A stretch of 64,000 nucleotides of DNA. Origin: Lysobacter niastensis (lineage in GTDB: Bacteria > Pseudomonadota > Gammaproteobacteria > Xanthomonadales > Xanthomonadaceae). The notes beneath the pieces were generated by a model, which was not told where the DNA came from, made no database searches, and saw only the letters and a program-made list of their open reading frames with translations. The DNA lies in assembly GCF_015453285.1 (NCBI RefSeq), contig NZ_JADLZT010000006.1, positions 310,001 to 374,000 on the forward strand. Reading direction: 5' to 3'. The translations under genes and the position numbers were made by a program. Shown here in pieces: positions 44,903 to 53,260 of the stretch (position 1 is the first letter of the stretch; every line of letters begins with the position of its first letter).

Positions 44903-45427
44903 CTACTCGACTGATAGCGTTTTCGGTGACCAGCCGGCGAGCCGCCACGTATTGAACGGCAGTTCGTTACCGTCATACCAAGCTTGATCGGGATGCCCCA
45001 AATCCAAGGCGCGAATGCGGAATGCCCACATGTTCGCCACCTCTTCGGTCGTGTACCGTGAGCCAGATGGCGTGCTGGGCACTTGCGAAAGAGGGCTCGC
45101 ATAACCCCAAGTCCTGGCGCCAGCGATCTCGTCCAATTCGTCCTCGTCCAGCTCGACCTCGCAGAAGAGCGGTCCATGTGCTTGTTCCAACAAGTTTAGT
45201 ACCAGCTCATACAGGTCGCTAAAGTCATCGATACCGCTTGCGAAGAGATCTCTATGCTCGGCGATAAGCGCCGCGTACTCCTCGTGGGCGCAATGATGGC
45301 CCATCTCGAAGAGCGAGATCAACATGCCGAGGTTGATCTCTCCCTTGGTCGTTAGTCGAGAGCTAGCCGCCGAGAAGAGAACTTCGACGGGGGCTTTGTA
45401 GTGCGCTTGTTCGTAGTCACGGCTCAT
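44903..45427 (-). CDS. Hypothetical acidic protein, 174 aa
   Basis: 174 residues from the ATG at 45427 (AGGA about 8 bases upstream). The protein is soluble and acidic with clear helical and aromatic content (LGMLISLFEMGHHCAHEEYAAL, DDFSDLYELVLNLLEQAHGPLFCEVELDEDELDE). No family is recognised. It lies inside the lower-GC block that contains the integrase, so it is a likely cargo gene. Confidence 0.65.
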   Translation of the reverse strand: MSRDYEQAHYKAPVEVLFSAASSRLTTKGEINLGMLISLFEMGHHCAHEEYAALIAEHRDLFASGIDDFSDLYELVLNLLEQAHGPLFCEVELDEDELDEIAGARTWGYASPLSQVPSTPSGSRYTTEEVANMWAFRIRALDLGHPDQAWYDGNELPFNTWRLAGWSPKTLSVE

Positions 45428-45744
45428 AACTGTTCCTGTTGCTCGATTGTTCGTTGCATGGCGGAGACGCCCCGGCTTCGAGCTCGTTTGAGCTGAGCCC
45501 TTGGCAAGCTGCGTCAAGTAGCGGACCTAGTGCTCAGACCTGTGCTTGAGTCTGCACAATGGTTTGTCTCGTCCTCGAATAGGTCGGCGAGACGGGAGGT
45601 CAAGTCAGTCTTGGGCGCAGATGGTCGTACGAGCAAGCTGCACTCCTGTTCGCGCCTTCCCTTGGTTATCTATAAAGGTGTCCGAATCGCGGCCAGTTGA
45701 ACCTCGAATGCCTTGGAGGACTGAGTCTCATAGCGGACACCTGG
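45428..45744. other. 317-bp gap within the integrated element
   Basis: Lower-GC sequence between two minus-strand element genes. No frame, hairpin or repeat was convincing. Confidence 0.4.
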
Positions 45745-46218
45745 TCACCCCTTGTCCAAATTGGTGGCGGTAGATGTCCGCATTGCGGCCACATTGGCCC
45801 TAATGGCGCCTTGTCTTTTTGACGTCTGCCAAAGATTGCTGGCCGAGTGCTCCGCCTTGATCTCTAACCCTTTGCCTTCGCAATGGTCTACCGGCAACCA
45901 GGTCACTGCATATAGAGCGCAGCGGTGCCGCCCACCGTGTCTCGAAACAAGCAGCCAGCCCGCGTCGAGGAGCCGCTTACGGGCCTTGCTGAGGGTGCCA
46001 TTGCTTCGCCAACCTCGGAGTTTGAGTTGCGAGAACACGCAACTTAGGTCGCCGTTGTTATACCCGTTGAACTTCCCGGCAATCTCCACCAAGAGCTTGA
46101 GAGACCACCCGTCGAGCTGCCCAAACTCGCTCGAACGAAAGACATAGTGAGGAATCCCCAGGAACGTTCCTTTGCTCCTTCCGGTAGATTTCCGTCGTCG
46201 GGTGCTTTCATTTGCCAT
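45745..46218 (-). CDS. Winged-helix DNA-binding-like protein of integrated element
   Basis: 157 residues from the ATG at 46218. A basic N-terminus (STRRRKSTGRSKGTFLGIPHYV) leads to a probable winged-helix region: LDGWSLKLLVEIAGKFNGYNNGDLS, WRSNGTLSKARKRLLDAGWLLVSRHGGRHRCALYAVTW. This pattern is typical of small replication-initiator-like or regulatory proteins of integrative elements. Its start overlaps the AlpA-like gene stop by 11 bp. Confidence 0.65.
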   Translation of the reverse strand: MANESTRRRKSTGRSKGTFLGIPHYVFRSSEFGQLDGWSLKLLVEIAGKFNGYNNGDLSCVFSQLKLRGWRSNGTLSKARKRLLDAGWLLVSRHGGRHRCALYAVTWLPVDHCEGKGLEIKAEHSASNLWQTSKRQGAIRANVAAMRTSTATNLDKG

Positions 46219-46435
46219 TTTCTTCCAGCGGCAAGCCGGCAGTCTTAGCCTTTGATATGGCGCCACGACTTGATAGCCCAGAGAAACTATCCAGATAGAC
46301 GAAACGCTTTCGGCCGATCGTGAACGTTTCAAGGGCCCCATCCTTCGCGAGTTCGTACGCAAAAGTCTTGCCAATCCCGACTTTGGCGCACTCCTTAACG
46401 AAAGGGCGAAATTCTCGATACGTGCAGTTCGCCAC
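46208..46435 (-). CDS. AlpA/excisionase-like helix-turn-helix protein
   Basis: 75 residues. FVKECAKVGIGKTFAYELAKDGALETFTIGRKRFVYLDSF has the MerR-like/AlpA excisionase layout: a helix-turn-helix followed by a short wing ending in the RKRF-VYL strand. Such proteins control excision or activate element genes next to tyrosine recombinases. It precedes the winged-helix gene and overlaps it by 11 bp. Confidence 0.75.
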   Translation of the reverse strand: MANCTYREFRPFVKECAKVGIGKTFAYELAKDGALETFTIGRKRFVYLDSFSGLSSRGAISKAKTAGLPLEENGK

Positions 46436-46526
46436 GTGTGCCTCCCGACCAGCAAGGGCCTTCCTTACTCGATCGAAACGCTACGCCTGCCGTTTGATCT
46501 TGTGCCCTAAAATAGGACATCGGCCT

Positions 46527-47189
46527 CTACTTGTCTGAGAGGCGTTTTAGTTCGTTGGCTGGTGAAAGGATCGTGTCGGCAATCGTTCCTTCGGTCGGCT
46601 TTTCAAAACCCCATAGCTCGATCTGGGTTGCCAGCTTGCGCGCAAGTGTTTGTGGGTGGTCTGGCAGATGCTTGCACTGAGCCCACATGGCTGCATGCAC
46701 TCGTCTGTGTGATTCTTCCCTATCACTGCGAGGGCTACGCTTGTTTTTAACGCGAACTAGACGAGAAATGTCTTTTGCCAGAAAGCGTGTGCACGCCGCT
46801 GTCACAAATGGGCCAACATCTGCCGTGAAGTGCCCAAACCTTTCTCCATCTTTGAATGAGCTGACAGTGAACTCAAAAGCAGCCCCGTAGTCGATGACTT
46901 CGAGCGCACCGGACGCACTCATCTCAAACCATCCACTGAGCTGATAGTAGGACCGCATCAGTTTGGTTTTCGTATGTTGCTCGCGAAAGCGCCTCCACGT
47001 CGCTAGCTCGTGCGTACCATCGCACTGGAGAGAATCAGACTCTAAGTTCTTTAGATCGTGGTGGTAGGCCCGGAGAACAAGCATCCAGCCGTACAGGTGC
47101 AGTTCCTCATGTTCGATCTGCTCCCGCAGCAACCCTGAGTCACCTAGCAGCTTTATGGCCTCGGACACGCTGTAGTACCTTCTGGACAT
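46527..47189 (-). CDS. Hypothetical protein of integrated element, 220 aa
   Basis: 220 residues, soluble. The N-terminus SRRYYSVSEAIKLLGDSGLLREQ looks like a small helix-turn-helix, and the C-terminus (HPQTLARKLATQIELWGFEKPTEGTIADTILSPANELKRL) resembles the terminal region of element regulators. The centre is unlike anything I recognise. Codon use is less GC-biased than in the flanking genes, in line with horizontal origin. Confidence 0.65.
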   Translation of the reverse strand: MSRRYYSVSEAIKLLGDSGLLREQIEHEELHLYGWMLVLRAYHHDLKNLESDSLQCDGTHELATWRRFREQHTKTKLMRSYYQLSGWFEMSASGALEVIDYGAAFEFTVSSFKDGERFGHFTADVGPFVTAACTRFLAKDISRLVRVKNKRSPRSDREESHRRVHAAMWAQCKHLPDHPQTLARKLATQIELWGFEKPTEGTIADTILSPANELKRLSDK

Positions 47190-47273
47190 GGCATGGCGCC
47201 TCTCGCCCTTCGTGGCCGTGGCGACCGAGAGGGCGTGCGCTCGGCGCGACGGGCATTCCTCGACAGTCGATCC

Positions 47274-48506
47274 TTAGCGTACCGGAGTGATTCCTAGCCG
47301 CGGCAGCTGGGCGACCGCACGCGCAACCTCGCTTGGCAAGTACTGCGCGTAATGCGTGCGTGTGACGCGACTGTCACTGTGACCAAGCGCTTTGGCGACG
47401 AGCTCAATATCCCTCGCGGCAAGCAGCAGCATCTTCCCGTAGGTAGCACGGGTAGTCTTAAACGTAACACCTTCAAGATCAGCAGCCTTTGCCGCAACTC
47501 GCATCGGCTTGTCTGCATCGGATTGTCCCCATGGGCGGCCGTTATCCTTGAGGAAGATCATTTCTTGCGGCGCGCGCCCCTTCGTCATTCGGATGAAGAA
47601 TTCTTCGCCTTCCGTTGTAAGCGGTTGCAACAACGTCTTGCCGGTCTTCGCCTGAAATATACGGATCGTCTTGTGCCGCAGGTCAAAGTCGCGCACCTGC
47701 ATGTGCCTTGCCTCACTGAGTCGTGCGCCGGTCATGAATGCTCCCATCAGCAGATTGCGTAGGTCCGCTGAGGCCACGTCGAGTAGACGCTTGACCTCGC
47801 CACGCTCAAGCATCCGAGGGGGAGGGCCGTCTCCAACCGCAAACGGCTTTACCTTGGCCCAGAACACAGGTTGCTCCGGAGGAAGGCGATCATTCACCCA
47901 GGCGTGATTGAGTGCCGCCTTGACACTAGAGAGGATTCGATTGGCGCTCGCTCTGCGCGCGCGGACTTGGACCGGGTCTGAGGGGTCGAACGGCATCGCC
48001 TTGCCCCGTTTTGTCGGGGGCTTCGTGGCAATATCTCGATGCCATCTTTGAAGGTCGTCTGTAGTCAGAGCGGACAAGAGACGTGTTCCAAATTTGCCCG
48101 CATGTCGCCCGTAGGTCAGGCGAGCTACTTTCTCTGAGCCCTTGCCGGTTAGATGGGTTCGGAAGTAGGTCTCCATGATGTTGTCGAGGGTCAGGCCGTC
48201 TCCATAGTGACGAGGGTGAACCACTCGAGCTCCGACCTGCATGGCAGTCGCAAGCTTCACGGCCTGGGAGTACGACAGGACCACTTCGCCATCGGCCGGC
48301 GCAAGATCGTCTGGGGTGGCGAGGCGCTGGCACCTATACAAACTGTTCTCGCGCTGCCGGACGAGCCAAGTTGTCGAGCGTGCACCGCGGTAATAGCCCA
48401 AGAACGTGCCGGGAACGATCTGCCGCCAGTACGGCTCCTTTCTGGCAGGAAGCTTCCGGCGCGCCTCACGGGTCTCGAGGCGATGATCCCTTGGCTGCCT
48501 AGCCAT
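47274..48506 (-). CDS. Tyrosine recombinase / integrase
   Basis: 410 residues of the phage-type integrase family. The N-terminal arm-binding region is followed by a SAM-like core-binding domain (about residues 105-200) and the catalytic domain. First Arg in FMTGARLSEARHMQVRDFD, second box altered to TTRATYGKMLLLAARD (usually HxLR), then LGHSDSRVTRTHYAQYL with the nucleophilic Tyr. The missing His of box II is unusual, although the Arg is kept. The gene reads away from the tRNA-Glu fragment at 48658, the usual position of an integrase next to an att site. Confidence 0.92.
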   Translation of the reverse strand: MARQPRDHRLETREARRKLPARKEPYWRQIVPGTFLGYYRGARSTTWLVRQRENSLYRCQRLATPDDLAPADGEVVLSYSQAVKLATAMQVGARVVHPRHYGDGLTLDNIMETYFRTHLTGKGSEKVARLTYGRHAGKFGTRLLSALTTDDLQRWHRDIATKPPTKRGKAMPFDPSDPVQVRARRASANRILSSVKAALNHAWVNDRLPPEQPVFWAKVKPFAVGDGPPPRMLERGEVKRLLDVASADLRNLLMGAFMTGARLSEARHMQVRDFDLRHKTIRIFQAKTGKTLLQPLTTEGEEFFIRMTKGRAPQEMIFLKDNGRPWGQSDADKPMRVAAKAADLEGVTFKTTRATYGKMLLLAARDIELVAKALGHSDSRVTRTHYAQYLPSEVARAVAQLPRLGITPVR

Positions 48507-48657
48507 GGCACCCTCTTGTCTCTGTTGGTTATCCGGAGTCTTCCGGAATTGACCGGCGCGAACGCCAGTGGTCCCGACCGTACAGAGGCGACAGTTAATT
48601 CAATGATTACGCGCTGTTAGGTGAGTTCGTCGCCGTTCGCAGGAGTTCGGAACGAAA

Positions 48658-48703
48658 CCCTTTCACGGTAGCGACCGGGGTTCGAATCCCCGTGGGGACG
48701 CCA
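48658..48703 (+). other. att site: 3' half of tRNA-Glu (UUC)
   Basis: 46 bases equal the tRNA-Glu 3' half: anticodon loop CTTTCAC (anticodon TTC at 48662-48664), T arm CGGGG-TTCGAAT-CCCCG, acceptor strand TGGGGAC, discriminator G and CCA. The 5' half is missing: bases 48655-48659 (AAACC) cannot fully pair with GGTAG. This is the att duplicate at the end of an element that lies to its left. An intact tRNA-Glu was not found in the window. Confidence 0.85.
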
Positions 48704-48714
48704 ATTAGATCAAG

Positions 48715-48750
48715 CACTTAGGGCTGCCGAGAGGCGGCCCTAAGTGTTTT
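48715..48750 (+). terminator. Rho-independent terminator after the tRNA-Glu fragment
   Basis: CACTTAGGGC (48715-48724) pairs perfectly with GCCCTAAGTG (48737-48746), with an inner GCC-GAGA-GGC stem, followed by TTTT. It is probably the original terminator of the tRNA-Glu transcript, which puts the native chromosome to the right. Confidence 0.85.
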
Positions 48751-48769
48751 GCGGTAACGGTGCGGTAAC
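48750..48769 (+). repeat. Two direct TGCGGTAAC repeats, 11 bp apart
   Basis: TGCGGTAAC occurs at 48750-48758 and 48761-48769, just after the terminator. This is the size and spacing of recombinase arm-type sites, but it may be unrelated sequence. Confidence 0.45.
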
Positions 48770-48882
48770 TTCCGGTGCAAGGGGTGTCGGTTTCGGCGGT
48801 CAGCGACTGTGCGAACACCAGAACCGCAGAAGTAGGGCGCAAATGTGCCCAAATGGCAGCTGACCGTCTGCCTGGGTGCCGA

Positions 48883-49398
48883 ATGGACATCGAAAAAATT
48901 CAACGCGCTCTCCAAGCGTTTGCCGATGAGCGGAACTGGGAGCAGTTCCACAACCCCAAGAACTTGGCTATGGCGTTGGCAGGCGAAGCGGGTGAACTCC
49001 TGGAAATTGTTCCAGTGGCCCCTGAGGAGGCCGCGTCGGTGAGTAGCAATGCAGACCTGCAAAGCAAGGTAGCCGAGGAACTAGCCGACATTTCTCTCTA
49101 TTTGCTGAGGCTCGCTGACAAGGCGGGTGTCGACCTCGACGCGGCAATCAGGCTAAAAATGGAAGGCAACGCGAGGAAGTATCCGGCCGATCGCGTCTAT
49201 GGTTCCAGACCCTCACGAGCCCGATTACCCCAGAGCGAGTTGCCCAGAGCGGTTGCTCTATGCCACCCGGAGATCTATTCGCCTGGGGATTCCCGAGGAA
49301 CCCGGACAACCTCGCAAACATCGCCAAGATGGAGCCCGGGGACATTTGCCTCTTCTACGTGCATAAACCTGATGGCACCACTATGGCTGGGCAGCTAG
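48883..49398 (+). CDS. MazG-like nucleotide pyrophosphohydrolase with altered C-terminus
   Basis: 171 residues from the ATG at 48883. Residues 1-105 are a MazG/RS21-C6-type all-alpha NTP pyrophosphohydrolase: NPKNLAMALAGEAGELLEI (ExxE) and EELADISLYLLRLAD (ExxD), with KMEGNARKYP near the normal end. From about residue 108 the frame runs out of phase through a second decayed gene, giving a tail (SRPSRARLPQ...) unlike the family. The enzyme core is probably active in clearing aberrant nucleotides. The tail suggests a deletion that removed its natural end. Confidence 0.75.
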   Translation: MDIEKIQRALQAFADERNWEQFHNPKNLAMALAGEAGELLEIVPVAPEEAASVSSNADLQSKVAEELADISLYLLRLADKAGVDLDAAIRLKMEGNARKYPADRVYGSRPSRARLPQSELPRAVALCHPEIYSPGDSRGTRTTSQTSPRWSPGTFASSTCINLMAPLWLGS

Positions 49399-50151
49399 GG
49401 TTAGACAGAAATTCCCCGAACAAGAACAGGCGAAGATTTCGACGGCGCTCTGGGATGACGGGACCTTTCTGCCTTACCTTCTGCATCGCCCAATCCAAAT
49501 CGCGGCTAGCACGGAGTCGCTTGGCGTCAGTCTCAATGAGACAAAGGAGAGCGACCGACGCTCTGGCCAAGTTCGGGAGCTTCGAAGCATGGGCCGTCGA
49601 CTTCATCCAGATGCACGCGGCATCGCCGCTATCGCCCGGCGAGGCGGTGGAGTACTTCGCGAGGGCTGCCCGCGCTGAGGCAGGCGGCTCGATGCCCGAG
49701 GTCAATTATCTCTTCCAGCCCAAGTCTCCGAAAGCGGGTGCAGCAACGCGCTCCCCATCAAGGAGGCGGCACTCGCGGCAAGCCAAGATTGTGGGCGACA
49801 TAGGTGAGCAGGCAGTCATTGACCATCTCAAGGCAACACTTCCCGTAGGTCGCCACGAATCAATCCGCTGGGTGGCGCAGATGGGCAGACGCCGGGGGGG
49901 GACATCGAGTACGTGTCAGATGCGGTGGAGACAATTTCAGTGGAGGTGAAGGCGACCACTTCACCAACCTTCCCTGCTTTGAGATCACGGATAACGAACT
50001 TCGCGCTGCCACGATGCTGGGCGATAAGTATCACCTCTATCTGGTATCGAATTGCATGAAGCCAGAGCTTCGGAAGCTGCAGATTGTTCGAAATCCTTCG
50101 AAGGAATACGAGGGGCGATTCGCGCCGATGGTTTACCGCGTGATGGGGTGA
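49200..50151 (+). pseudogene. Decayed DUF3883-domain gene
   Basis: Three forward frames each carry part of one protein. Frame 1 (from 49200): DLFAWGFPRNPDNLANIAKM. Frame 2 (about 49390-49540): KFPEQEQAKISTALWDDGTF. Back to frame 1: SFEAWAVDFIQMHAAS and GDIGEQAVIDHLKATLP. After a run of eight G (near 49895): GDIEYVSDAVETISVEVKATT. Finally FEITDNELRAATMLGDKYHL, ending at the TGA at 50149. The last parts match DUF3883, a nuclease-like domain of restriction and defence proteins. At least four frameshifts, so inactive unless sequencing errors are involved. Confidence 0.8.
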
Positions 50152-50283
50152 GTCACCCGGTACGAATTCAGGCTTTGTAGCTGGCGATGGCGCCCGGCCA
50201 ACGTGGAGCGCGGCCCAGCAAGTTGCAACCGTTGTCACATTCGCGCACGATGCCGGAACCAGGGGGCTGGGGGAAAGTGCGGC

Positions 50284-50580
50284 ATGGACACCATCGAAGT
50301 TGTGATGGATCGGGGGCTGTTTTCGCCCGACGTTATCGCGCGCACTGCGCATCGGTACACCGCGGACTACTTTGTCGAGGTGAGCACGGCGGACGACAGG
50401 ATCGTGGTGCGCTTGACGTCCAAAAGTGCTTCGGTCGACACCGCGCACCTTGCGAAGCGCTTTAGCAACGACGCCTTTGATGACCGCTTGCGCGCCTCGG
50501 TCGCCGCGCAGACCGGCGAGTTGCATACGGTGCTAGTGCGGGCCGCGCTAAGCGAGGCTCTCAAGGATCGCAAGGCGTGA
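50284..50580 (+). CDS. hxsD: HxsD, His-Xaa-Ser system protein
   Basis: 98 residues, the usual size of HxsD. The core is FSPDVIARTAHRYTADYFVEVS, VVRLTSKSASVD and a helical end VLVRAALSEAL. The ATG at 50284 has GGGGGAAAG about 9 bases upstream. It is always found with the HxsB and HxsC radical SAM proteins and is thought to aid peptide maturation, perhaps as a scaffold or recognition protein. Its stop overlaps hxsB (GTGA), so the cassette begins here. Confidence 0.88.
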   Translation: MDTIEVVMDRGLFSPDVIARTAHRYTADYFVEVSTADDRIVVRLTSKSASVDTAHLAKRFSNDAFDDRLRASVAAQTGELHTVLVRAALSEALKDRKA

Positions 50581-52070
50581 AGTTCCGCACCAACGACGCT
50601 TTTGCAGGCACGCCCGGCTATCGCCTGCTGCCGCTGCGCTTTCGCCGGCTGCCGTGGGACGCCGAACGAGTGTTCGTCAGTTCCACTGCCGGCGACTGGC
50701 TGATTCTGCGCCATGACGAGCTCGAACAGGTCATCGCCGGCACTCTCGACCCGAACACGCCATTGGGAGCAGACCTGCAGGCGCGGCACCTGATCGCCGC
50801 CGATCCATCGCGTACGACGTTAGCGCCACTGCTCTCGCAGGTCCGCAGCCGTAAGCAGTGCCTGCAGCACGGGCCGTCACTACATATCTTCGTCGTCTCA
50901 CTGCGCTGTCATCATTCTTGCGCCTACTGCCAAGTGTCGCGGGCAGAATCGACCCAGACCGCCTTCGATCTTAGCGATGCGAATGCCGCGCTGGCGGTCG
51001 AGCGCCTGTTCGAATGGCCGTCCCCGACCCTGACAGTCGAGTTCCAGGGCGGCGAACCGCTTCTGCATTTCGAGCAGGTGCGGGCGATCACTGAGCGGAT
51101 TCAGCAGCGCAACCGTCATGAAGGGCGGAACATGCGCTTCGTGCTCGCCTCAACGCTGCACGACCTCAATGACGACCAGCTCGCCTTCTTCCGTGAGCAC
51201 AGCTTCCAGCTGTCGACCTCGTTGGACGGCCCCGAGTGGCTGCACAACGCGAACCGGCCGCGACCCGGGCGAGACAGCTACGCGCGCACTGTGGCCGGCA
51301 TCGAGCGTGCTCGGAGCGCCTTGGGCGAGGACTCGGTGTCGGCCTTGACCACATTGACACAGCGCAGCCTGGGCGCGCCGCGTGAAATCGTCGACGAGTA
51401 CCGCCGGCTCGGCTTCCACTCGATCTTCCTGCGCCCGCTCAGTCCGTACGGTTTCGCGCGCAAGACCGGTCCGCGCATCGGCTACGCGCTAGCCCACTTC
51501 TTCGAGTTCTACCGGGAAGCGCTTGAGCAGATTCTCGCCGTGAATCGCAGCGGCTATGCGCTGGAAGAGGCCTACGCCAGCCTGATCTTGTCGCAGCTGC
51601 TCACGCCGTTCAGCCACGGCTACGTCGATCTGCGCTCGCCGACCGGAGCCGGCTTGGGCGCGGTGGTTTACGACTACGACGGCCAGGCGTACCCCTCAGA
51701 CGAGGCCCGGATGCTGGCGGCAATGGGCGACCGCACGTTTGCGCTAGGTCATGTCGCGCAATCAGTGCGCGAGTGGCTGGCCGCGCCAGCGATGCAGCGC
51801 GTGCTCGATGCCGGTGTCGCCGAAGCCTTGCCAGGCTGTGCAGACTGCGCCTTCGTGCCGCTGTGTGGCGCCGATCCAATCGACCACTACGCCCGCCAGG
51901 GCGACACGTGTGGGCACCGCCCGTCCTCGGACTTCTGCCGCAAACAGCTGGGCTTCTTCGATCTGCTGCTGGAGCGAATGGAACACGCGAATGCCCAGGA
52001 CCGAGCGGTGCTGGAGAGTTGGGCATTGCCGCAACGGCGCGATGCCCCGCCGCAAACGGAGGTCGCCTGA
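50577..52070 (+). CDS. hxsB: HxsB, radical SAM maturase of the His-Xaa-Ser system
   Basis: 497 residues from a GTG overlapping hxsD. The radical SAM cluster motif is CHHSCAYC (Cys111, Cys115, Cys118), followed by EFQGGEPLLHFE (the GGEP motif). A C-terminal SPASM-like Cys region follows: ALPGCADCAFVPLCGADPIDHYARQGDTCG and FCRK, able to bind auxiliary 4Fe-4S clusters. The first 100 residues form the precursor-recognition-like domain. Predicted to install a radical-derived modification in HxsA; the chemistry is unproven. Confidence 0.93.
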   Translation: MKFRTNDAFAGTPGYRLLPLRFRRLPWDAERVFVSSTAGDWLILRHDELEQVIAGTLDPNTPLGADLQARHLIAADPSRTTLAPLLSQVRSRKQCLQHGPSLHIFVVSLRCHHSCAYCQVSRAESTQTAFDLSDANAALAVERLFEWPSPTLTVEFQGGEPLLHFEQVRAITERIQQRNRHEGRNMRFVLASTLHDLNDDQLAFFREHSFQLSTSLDGPEWLHNANRPRPGRDSYARTVAGIERARSALGEDSVSALTTLTQRSLGAPREIVDEYRRLGFHSIFLRPLSPYGFARKTGPRIGYALAHFFEFYREALEQILAVNRSGYALEEAYASLILSQLLTPFSHGYVDLRSPTGAGLGAVVYDYDGQAYPSDEARMLAAMGDRTFALGHVAQSVREWLAAPAMQRVLDAGVAEALPGCADCAFVPLCGADPIDHYARQGDTCGHRPSSDFCRKQLGFFDLLLERMEHANAQDRAVLESWALPQRRDAPPQTEVA

Positions 52071-53260
52071 TGCTAGCGTTGGAGACCAAGGCGACCATAG
52101 ACGGCTGGAACCACCGCGGCCAATACAAGGTGGCCGGGTTGCAGGACTTCGCCGCCGCGCGGCTGCCGCTGGAGCGAATGGTGCTGGACTTGCGTCACGA
52201 CAGCGGTGTGCCGGTTAGCACTGCACTGACCCAATTGCCATGGGCCGGGTTCCTGGTCGATGCAAATGAGTCAGCGCCGACAGGGCGCAGCTGGCTCCAG
52301 CTCCACGGCGAAGCGCGCATCGTTCAGGCGGGCGACGTGATTGAGGTGCAACCCAGCGTGGGTAAGGTCGGCGTACGCTATCGCCGCGGAAGCAACGGCA
52401 ACGTCCTGTTCGCCACGGAGCGCTGCAACAGCTACTGCTTGATGTGTTCGCAGCCGCCGCGGCAGATCGAGGACGATTGGCGCGTAGCCCAGCTGTGCGA
52501 GTTGGCCGAGCTGATCGACCAGGACGAACGCTCACTGGCGATTAGTGGCGGAGAACCGACTCTGCTCGGCGCGGGCCTACCGCAGCTGATTCGGCATTGC
52601 GCGTCCACGCTCCCCCAGACCCACCTGCACGTGCTCTCGAACGGTCGCCGTCTCGGTGAAGGCGACTACGCCGCGGCGTTCCGCGATCTTCATCCGGAGC
52701 TGAGCTGGGGCGTGCCCTTGTACGGCGACGGCTTTGCCCTGCACGACTATGTCGTCCAGAGCGAGGGCGCCTTCGCCCAGACCGTGCGCGGGCTGTACGC
52801 CCTGGAGCGGGCCGAGCAACGCATCGAGATTCGGGTCGTGCTAGTGCGGCCGACCGTGGAACGCCTCTCGGCGCTGGCGCGTTTCCTCTACCGCAACCTG
52901 CCGTTTGTTGAGCACGTTGCGCTGATGGGCGTGGAGCCGATCGGTTTCGCAAAAGCCAATCACGAGGCGCTGTGGCTGGATCCGGCCGACATGGCCCCAG
53001 CGCTGACCGACGCGGTGGCCTTCCTCACTGGTCACGGCATGAGGGTGTCGCTGTACAACCTGCCGCTGTGCGTGCTGCCGCCCGAGCTATGGCCGTACGC
53101 GCAACGCAGTATCTCGGACTGGAAACAAGACTATCTGCCGGCGTGCAGCGCCTGCGCAGTCCGGTCCCGCTGCGGCGGGTTCTTCTCGTGGATCAACGAC
53201 CACTGGCGCAGTCGGGCGATCGCGCCGATCCCATCACTCGCGGAGACTTTCGATGAGTAA
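52070..53260 (+). CDS. hxsC: HxsC, second radical SAM protein of the His-Xaa-Ser system
   Basis: 396 residues. The start at 52070 shares one base with the hxsB stop (TGATG). The radical SAM motif is CNSYCLMC (Cys119, Cys123, Cys126), followed by LAISGGEPTLLG. C-terminal cysteines lie in CSACAVRSRCGGFF, fewer than in HxsB. The protein is distinct from HxsB, so two radical steps probably act on the same precursor. The stop overlaps hxsA by 8 bp, so translation of all four genes is coupled. Confidence 0.93.
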   Translation: MLALETKATIDGWNHRGQYKVAGLQDFAAARLPLERMVLDLRHDSGVPVSTALTQLPWAGFLVDANESAPTGRSWLQLHGEARIVQAGDVIEVQPSVGKVGVRYRRGSNGNVLFATERCNSYCLMCSQPPRQIEDDWRVAQLCELAELIDQDERSLAISGGEPTLLGAGLPQLIRHCASTLPQTHLHVLSNGRRLGEGDYAAAFRDLHPELSWGVPLYGDGFALHDYVVQSEGAFAQTVRGLYALERAEQRIEIRVVLVRPTVERLSALARFLYRNLPFVEHVALMGVEPIGFAKANHEALWLDPADMAPALTDAVAFLTGHGMRVSLYNLPLCVLPPELWPYAQRSISDWKQDYLPACSACAVRSRCGGFFSWINDHWRSRAIAPIPSLAETFDE

